Source: Eurosta solidaginis (lineage: Eukaryota; Arthropoda; Insecta; Diptera; Tephritidae). From it: a DNA stretch of 64,000 nucleotides. Below the pieces are notes generated by a model. That model was not told where the DNA came from. It did no database searches and saw only the letters and a program-made list of their open reading frames with translations. Positions 27,501-36,500 of the stretch are shown here, piece after piece (the first letter of the stretch is position 1; each line of letters starts with the position of its first letter). The translations under genes and the position numbers were made by a program. The stretch is from positions 180,763,596 through 180,827,595 of the forward strand of contig NC_090321.1 in NCBI RefSeq assembly GCF_040869045.1. The letters run 5' to 3'.

Positions 27501-30500
27501 GTTTTACACCGCTAAGTGACTAGGGTCTCGAGATATAGGCCAAAACGTGGACCCGGATAACCCTAGAATGTGTGTGTAATAGGGATATCAAATGAAAGCT
27601 GTTGCTGAGAGCTTTAAAGTAATTTTCATTGTGATATTCGATATATTCGCATCAACCTGGCAAAACTGATAAATATGCATGCGAAGCCGAAATAAAGACA
27701 AGAATTAATAATACCCACATACCTATTTACATACGTCCTATTCGATTTGCCTGAAATTTCTTATATAAATTTGCCTATATTAGTATTTACGATGCTTTTT
27801 TCCGGGAAGTATACCAGAGACGGACTGGGACTTGGATTAGGACTAGGACTGGGACTGAGACTGAGACTCGGAGTGGGACTGGGGCTGAGACTCGGAATGG
27901 GACTGGAACAAAATACATACCACCCTCTGGAACTGGCAATAAGAGATGAAGAAGAAGGAGAAAAACTTGAGAGAAGAGAAAAGAGAGAAGGACTGAGAAA
28001 GAGATAGAATGAGACGAAGATGGAGATGAAGCGAAAAAGACGGAGGGAGGAGTGAATAAAAAGATTAGGAAAAAGTGTACAGGGGTAGGGCAGAGTTGGA
28101 CGGAAAAAGCTTATTAAAATTATGCAGATAGGCCAAATTTAGGGCAGAACAACGTCTGCAGGGTCTGCTAGTTTTATTATAATTATGTTATAAATTTTTT
28201 CTGACGTTTATTAAGTTCTTTATTCTGTTTTCATATGTACTTATATTTATGTTCTTTAAATTTATAACTTATAACTTATATTTTTGTATTATATGACTCA
28301 TACTTTTTTTAATTCGTTTTTCTATGTGTTTTAGTTTTTTACTTTCAAATAAAACTTACGTTGCTGGATGTTTTTGATTATATTTTTGTTTTTAACATTT
28401 TTTTTTTATTTAACTTAATATATCTTCATTTAGTCTTGTTTTACCTTGTTTTATTTTAATTTATTTTACTTAATTTTTTTAATTTCATTTTATTTTATTT
28501 TTTATTTTATTTACTTTATTTTTTTTAATTTTTTTTTTTTTTATATATTTTTATTCATCTAATACGTTTTTTGTTTTATTCAAAAATTTTTATTGCTTAA
28601 CATTTTTCATATTAATCTTTTGTGTGACTTTAAAGATCTGGGAATTGTTTATCCTCTTATCCATAAAATTACTACAAAATATGCATTTAATTACTTACCG
28701 CTAATGCGCATTGCACTCCAGACTGCAATACTTCGACTACATCATAATCTAATACACAATCATCTACACGTTCCGGACGTATAGGACGAAATGGATCATC
28801 CGAGGTGATATTTACTGGATATGTTGGCTTGCAACCATAACCATTCACCTCGAACCAGGAAACGCTACCGGTGCCTAGATTGAGTAAATCGCTGTCCTGT
28901 TAAAAGAACATAGCAAAGCGTGAGTGTCAACATTAAGCTAATATACTATCATGCAGTTACATAAAATGTAAATAATGTTCAAGAATAAAAGTTTAAACAT
29001 ATAATAAAACTATTTTAAATAGAGTTGTAAGCTTACCCGATCCAATGCACCAACATTGAGGTAAAAGCATATGAGAAATGCATTCCAACCAATCCAAATG
29101 AAACTCCATATTAAATACTAAAAAAGATACAGAAATCAATCATAAAATATTTGCACATACTTAAACAAAAAAAAAAAAAACTCAAAAAAAAAAAACAAGA
29201 TAAGAAATAAACATACTATATCGAATAAAAAAATACTCTCTCCTCCACTTTTTGCAAGAGACATATTCAAGATATGTGATATTGCCACAAACCATGATTC
29301 AATCTGAAGAGGTTTGCTCGACAGACACATTTTTTGACAACTGCAGCCATTTTGTTCCCAAATCGAATTGACGTTCGTTAACTGTGTTGTTTCTTTGCGA
29401 ATTTTCGAAAAAAAAAAGATCCCAAACGGTCAATTTTTGAAAAAGTTATAGCATTTTGAAAACAAAAACGGTGTTTTTTTAAAAATTCATAACCTTTTTT
29501 GAGTTGGATGAAAAAATTTGAAAAAATTCTGAAAAACGTCTTTCGTAAGCTAGAAAAAGAAGAAACACTTTCGGCCAATTCTAAAGGGGTCGGGTTCAAA
29601 ATTGGTCGAAATGGGATGGAATACCCCGTATATAAAATTATTAACACCATTATAGGAAATAACCTTTATCGTTATTTTCTTTGTGAATTCACATTTACTA
29701 TAGAAAAAATTAACTTTTCATTACGCATGTCGTATTAATGTTTTCCTTTATAGCCAAGGTAATAAAATATTGTAACCAAGGCAGTAGTAAGAGGCAGTAA
29801 AAAGATTTATAAACAAGTAAGGAAGGCTAAGTTCGGGTGTAACCGAAAATTACATACTCAGCTGAGAGCTTTAGAGACAAAATTGTCTTTTGCATGGATA
29901 CATACAAGCGGTAATACTAAAAAGTGCAGCAACTTGCCTTTGCTATCTTTCTTTAGCTATCAATTCGCTTTATTTGAATATTTTTTTTTTAATATGAAAA
30001 TTTGGTACAATTTTAACGCATTTCTTTATCATTTTTTTAAATCACTCCTGAAATATTTTCGAAGCGCTTTTAATTATGAGTCCGATAAGAGCCCGTAATT
30101 GTAGGCCAAGGGTGACGTTTTTTGGAACGTTTTTCCTTCATCCTATGTCAAATAAGGGAAATCACCATGTAGAAAAATGAACCTAGGTTAACCCTGGAAC
30201 GTGTTTGTGTGACATGGGTATCAAATGAAACGTATTGGTGAGGTTTTAAAAGGGAGTGGCCCTTAGTTGTATATGTGAAGGCGTTTTCTAGATATTAACC
30301 AAAATGTGGACCAGGGTGACCCAGACCATCATCTGTCGGGTACCGCTAATTTATTTATTTATTTATATATGTAATACTACGAACAGTATTCCTGCCATAA
30401 TTCCATGGGCTTTTGATTTCGCCCTGCAAAACTTTTTCATTTTCTTCTACCTAACTACCATATTACATATCACACTTCAACAAAGTTTTTTCTAAAGTTA

Positions 30501-33500
30501 TATTTCAAAAAACTAATCCAATTACCATGTTTCATCCCTTTTTAAACGGTTTTATTTAGGTTGACTTGACAGGCTGGCTGGTTCGATGGCTGGCACGAAT
30601 TTTGTAATTGAAATACAATAGCTAAGCTACAAGCTTGAAACTTGGAATATAGTTCAGAACCCGATGACAGTGCAATAATAAGAAAAAAACTGCCGCTAGG
30701 TGGCGCAAGGATCGAGATATTCACAAAAATCGATTTATTTATTTATTTATATAGTAAAGAATGGCTGTATCGTTAAGACATAGTCTTTTATAGTACATCA
30801 ACTTATAGGTAAAGACAAGAATTACAAAAAATAATAACTTAAAACTATTTATATATAACTATTTGCGTATGTTTATATTAGAACGTATGAGAATTAAACA
30901 CGGTATTTGTTGGAGAAAATAACATTTTACGTCAAAGAAGTAAGGACTTGGAATAGCACACAGAGATAGAAATAGAAATAAGAGAGAGCTAAAACGCAGT
31001 TACATTCACCCATTAGTACCAAAGTAATTCTGTATAACGATCTTATAGTTACCTCGATTTATGATTGCCTTAATAGATTCAGGAATGGAGTTTCATAGTC
31101 TCACAGCATGAACAAAGAACAACCGCGAAGAAGATAAGTAGGAGTATTTAGGGAGAATTAACTTATGAAGCCTATTAGATCTTGTGAATTTTAGCTTTTC
31201 GTAAAGATAGCTAGGAGTTGTGAATTCAATAAGCTTATACAGGAATACACAGTTCCTAGCTGCAAGATAATCTAAGATACTGCTTCCCAGAAGTTTATTC
31301 TTCCACAACGAGATGTGGTCATATTGCTTTAAGCCGTAGACGTAGCGAGTAACATTATTGAACAGGACTAGGATTTTATGAGACGAGACAGAGTCCAGCT
31401 TGAGGTAGGATTAATTGCACAGCTAATTTTTTTCTTGTGTCTAACGGTGTAAACGAGGCTGACATTCTTAGCCTGCGCAAAACAGTGTACACGTTGCTTA
31501 CAACTTTGCTTATATGGTTCGCACAGCTCAGCGAAGAATTCATAATAAAACCAAAATTTTTTTATCTTGTCAGTAAATATGAGACAGTTATTACCAGTAT
31601 ATGTGCTCCGATTTGGCGCATATTTGGAACAAATAATAAATAAGATAATGGAAAGCAAACTATGAAAGAAATCGCCCGCTAGGTGGCGCAAGGATCGAGA
31701 TATTCACAAAAATCGTATTTGTGGTCCGATTTGGCTCATATTTGGAACACATAATAAATACGAGAATAGAAAGCGACCTATGAAAAAAATCGCCGCTAGG
31801 TGGCCCAAGAATCGAGATATTCACAAAAATCGTATTTGTGGTCCGATTTGGCTCATATTTGGAACACATAATACATACAAGAATAGAAAGCGATCTATGG
31901 AACAAATCGCCGATAGGTGGTGCAAGGATCGAGATATTCACAAAAATCGTATTTGTGGTCCGATTTGGCTCATATTTGGAACACATAATACATACATACG
32001 AGAATAGAAAGCAACCTATGAAAAAAAATCGCCGCTCGGTGGCGCAAAGATCGAGATATTCAAAAAGTCGTATTTGTGGTCCAATTTGGTCCATATTTGG
32101 AACACATAATACATCCATGAATAAAAAGCGACCTATGATGTCCGATTTGGCTCATATTTGGACCAAATATTACATACAGTCCGGTAGAAATGACATCAGA
32201 ATATCTTGGAGTTGGAGGAGGGACAAGCATACGTGGCGCAGAGTCGAGTAAAGTCTTTGAAAGGATTATGTATTGAGGAAATAGCTGGTAACAAATTGTC
32301 AGGAAAGTCCTTGCAGTAATGAGTCACTAAATGAACTAAATAGATTGAGAAATAATAGGCAATTAAATAAAGACTAAAAACTTAAAAAAAAAAAATAAAA
32401 ATTTAAGTTAAACGGTTTTATTGAAAACAATACTTACATGAAGTAATAATAATACGAAAAGCTAGAAAATAATTAGGTAGGTCCTAGGTACTAGTCATGA
32501 CACTCCTCATCAATCTAGGGCGTTGATCAGACAATTAAATAAAAGCGTTGGACGCGTAAATTTCTATTGATAGTCATATATAAGACCAACTGCACCCTAA
32601 TCACATTTTTAGAAATTTCATTCATTTTCTAGCTTTTAGTATTATTATTACTTCATGTAAGTATTTTTTTCAATAAAACCGTTTAACTTAAAAATTTTTT
32701 TTTATTATTTTATTTCATATTTGGTATAGAATTATGGCATTTTTTAATTTTTCGAAATTTTGGATAGCGAAGTGGGCGGGGTCATAGTCGGATTTCGCCC
32801 ATTTTTAATACCAAGATAAAGTGAGTTCAGATAAGAACGTGACCTAAGTTTAGTAAAGATATATCGAATTATCGTGTTAACGGCCGTGCAAAAAGACAGA
32901 CGGTCGACTGTGTATAAAAACTGGGCGTGGCTTCAACCGACTTCGCCCATTTTCACAGAAAACAGTTATCATCATAGAAGCTATGCACTTACCAAATTTC
33001 ACAAGGATTGGTACATTTTTGTTCGACTTATGGCATTAAAAGTATTCTAGACAAATTAAATGAAAAAGGTCGGAGCCACGCCCATTTGAAATTTTCTTTT
33101 ATTTTTGTATTTGTTGTACCATATCGCTAATGGAGTTGAATGTTGACATAATTTACTTACATCAATTTTTTGTTAAAATTTGACTATTAAAATTTTTTTT
33201 TAAGTGGGCGTGTTCGTCATCCGATTTTGCTAATTTTTATTTAGAACACATATAGTAATAGGAGTAACGTTCCTGGCAAATTTCATCATAATATCTTCAA
33301 CGACTGCCAAATTACAGCTTGCAAAACTTTTAAATTACCTTATTTTAAAAGTGGGCGGTGTCACGCCCACCGCCCAAAATTTTACCTATATTCTATTCTG
33401 CGTCATAAGGTCAACCCACCTACTAAGTTTCTTCGCTTTATCCGTCTTTGGTAATGAATTATCGCACTTTTTCGGTTTTTCGAAATTTTCGATATCGAAA

Positions 33501-36500
33501 AAGTGGGCGCGGTTATAATCCGATTTCGTTCATTTTAAATAGCGATCAGAAATGAGTGCCCAGGAACTTACATACCAAATTTTATTAAGATACCTCAAAA
33601 TTTACTCAAGTTATCGTGTTTACTGACGGATGGACGGACATGGCTAAATGAATTTCTTTTTTCGCCCAGATCATTTTGATATATAGAAGTCTATATCTAT
33701 CTCGAGTAGTTTATGCCGTTATGGGGTACCGTTATGCGAACAAAATTAATATATTATGTGAGCTCTGCTCAGCTGAGTATAAAAAGAGTGTGAAAATACG
33801 ACAGAGGCAGAAGTTTGGAGCAGTGTTTAAATATCTTTAGGAAGATATTTTGGTTTAATCTACTGGAACAATTTAGTTTAGTGCTAACTTTTTGATTAAA
33901 ATCATATTTAAGTGAAACTAGCAAAATTTTTATCGTTTTTCTCTGTAGCCTGTCCTCTATTTCTCTTACTTCTCTCCCTCTTCATCTAATTGTTTTCCTT
34001 TTTTCACACTCTTATTCTCGTTTCCTTCTTCTCCTCTCCTCTTACGCCACCCTTTTTTATCACTTTATATCCTCCTTTCTGGCGAGAATTGTACGTCTCT
34101 CCCACTCCTTCCAACTCTTTATTTCGCTTTCCAATCATCCCCCGTCTTGCCTTTCACTCTTTCCCCCTCGCTTTCCAGTTTCCAGTCTACTTCTCTTCTT
34201 TTCTATTCATCCACAAAATTACCCTTTACCTTATTCATTTCCTTTTCGACTCCTGTTCCACTAATTCCTCTTCTTAATGCTCTCAGTTTCCACTTTCCCT
34301 TTCTTTTTTATTTTTTGTAGAAGTACCTCTCCCCATTCAATATGTACGATGGCCGGCAAATTGTCTTCGATATTCTGTAACGCAACGTGAAGGAAACTTT
34401 CAATAGGACTGGACCAAAGAAACAAGGATTTTAAAAGCGCTGGTTCCACATTACAATTACAACGATGTTTGGTGTCATGAGGATACACATTGCATTCAGG
34501 ACGTATGTCAGAGTTGATTTTTATTAAGTATGAGTTTTGCCAAAGAGGCTGCCGCTTCTTTAGGAGGTCTGCTTTCTTCTACTGTGAGGTCTGGGTATTG
34601 GGCTCTGAGAACAAGATTTTTCAGGCATTAATCGCCCTGATGCTTTGCCGAACCTTTGTGGATGACGCGGTGACCTCTTTAGGCTTATCTGGTTCAAACG
34701 CAAGAAGTGTTTTGATATGATACTGCTTAACAACTCTATTTGAGTCCATGTAAAGTCCATAATATCTCCGTTTGAACGCATTATCAATCGGCACTGCAAT
34801 ATAAAAAGCCTGGATTAATCCAAGCTGCTGCAGCAAAATTTATCAAAGCTTTAGTTCAAACAGAGTTCATGAAAGTTTTCCCCTTCATTTCAAATATATT
34901 TATTCAATGATAACTTAATGCAGGGAGATATCAACCGACTAATGTACTTTGTACTTATAGAAATAATTATTAGTGATGTGCGATTTCGAATATTTTGGAA
35001 TACGCCTTTTTTGAGTATGGGCCTAGTTAATAAGTTCACATTAGCATAGCTCTCAGCTCCAATAAGAAAATTTAAAACAAAAATTTAATTAATTTCTTCG
35101 CTCCTATCTCGAAAATGGAATAAAAAAAAATAAATGTAAGGCGTGATAACCTCCGAAGAGATCTAAGGCCGAGTTTCTCTTCCAATTTGCGTCGTTTGAT
35201 TTTCCCTACAAATCGGCCTGACGGGACCTACATGTTTTATGCCGACTCCGAACGGCATCTGTAAGGCAGATGAGTTTTCACTGAGAGCTTTTCATGGCAG
35301 AAATACACCCGGAGCGCTTGCCAAACACTGCCGAGGGGCGACCCCGCTTAGAAAAATTGTTTTCTAATTGAACAACCTTATTTATAAAATTTTGATGTTG
35401 CTTTGTACGGTGTGGTAGGCGGAGCACGCTACCATCACGGTGGCCGCCAAAGCTTTATTCAAAGCTCTCTTATAAGATATAAGCTCTCTTATAAGATATA
35501 AGCTCTCTTATAAGATATAGATTTTCTGAGCTGAGTTACCTGCTGATTAATCCTCGAACTTTTTTATTATATGTATATACAATTTTCGTTCACTTTTTTA
35601 GTACTTTTGGGATATTTTTTTGTTTTTCTGAGAAGAAATTTTTAAACATTTTTTTTTTAATTTCCTCTAAAGGTTCGTCGGCTATTGCGGAACCGTCTTT
35701 CTACTTAATTTTAAAATCTTCTTTTCCTGTGAACTCAATCCCAAGACGAACGGACTACCTGATTCCCTATCTGCGCATCGAGGGCGATCTTAAGGCCACA
35801 ATAGAGGTGGACGGTTGGCGCAAGGGTGCTCAAATGGCGGACGAGGCGATACATGTGTACACAGATGGTTCCAAAGTAGTGGAAGGAGTAGGGTCTGCGG
35901 TATACTGTGCTGATCCGGAAATAAACAGATCCTACAGGCTTCCGGATTACTGTAGCGTTTTCCAAGCGGAAATAGTAGCCGTAACCAAAGTAGAAGAAAC
36001 CCCGGAAGAAAATAGCCCAAGCTGCAATCGTGTTAACTTTTATATTGACAGTCAAGCAGCAATTAAGGCAATAATCTCGCATAGCACAGCATCAAAATGC
36101 CTGTTAGAGTGTAAGCAGTCCCTGGAGAGAATCGGTACAGGGAGAAGCATACATCTATACTGGGTCCCAGGGCATATGGGAATAGGTGGGAATGAAAAAG
36201 CGGATGAAGTAGCTAAAAAGGGCGCATCCCTTGAAGCTTGCTCCGTAGACGTCCCACTTAGACTGGGCGAAATTAAGCGAAGGCGAGAGGTGCACATGAT
36301 CGACCAAGCAGGAAAGGCGTGGGTTCAAGCGCGGAGCTGTAATGTGTCGAAGATTTTGTGTAGGTCTTACAACCTTAGACTAACAAAGTTGCTTCTATCA
36401 TTAAAAAGAGAGGACTGTAGACTCATGACGGGTATTCTGACTGAACGCTGTCTTCTGGCGGCACATGCCTTTAAATTAGGCTTGGTCAGTGAAACCAGAT

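Larger units (their letters stand above)
30543..32711. mobile_element. Satellite-bearing DNA element inserted in HINE-like copy 3
   Basis: The outer ends face each other as aaacggttttatt (30543-) and aataaaaccgttt (-32690), so the insert has short inverted termini. It contains a LINE fragment (30735-31600), an array of ~118-bp units (31679-32150) and a 320-bp unit with its own 76-bp inverted arms (32390-32705). No transposase seen. The precise match of flanking HINE sequence on both sides argues for one insertion event followed by a nested LINE insertion. Confidence 0.55.
29814..33782 (-). mobile_element. DINE-1/HINE-like element, copy 3 (minus), split by a ~2.2-kb insert
   Basis: The reversed 3' end is at 29814 (caagtaaggaaggctaagtt, hairpin cgggtgtaaccg) and the reversed 5' end at 33782 (tctgctcagctgagtata). 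Both halves align with copy 1: the part up to about 30542 matches copy 1 from 11170 to 13175 with only about one 128-bp unit; the part from 32712 matches copy 1 from 4411 to about 11165 without its LOA. It is interrupted at aaaaagggatgaaac by the element at 30543-32711. Confidence 0.68.

Noticed and set aside
27747..28007. 86-codon Gly/Leu/Arg-repeat frame
   Set aside because: It is translation of a (ggactg)n microsatellite and purine-rich tract inside a Helitron; no domain and no independent support.
31660..32118. 152-codon minus frame with repeated [10 protein letters not shown]
   Set aside because: Produced by ~118-bp satellite units whose length happens to keep a frame open for several units.
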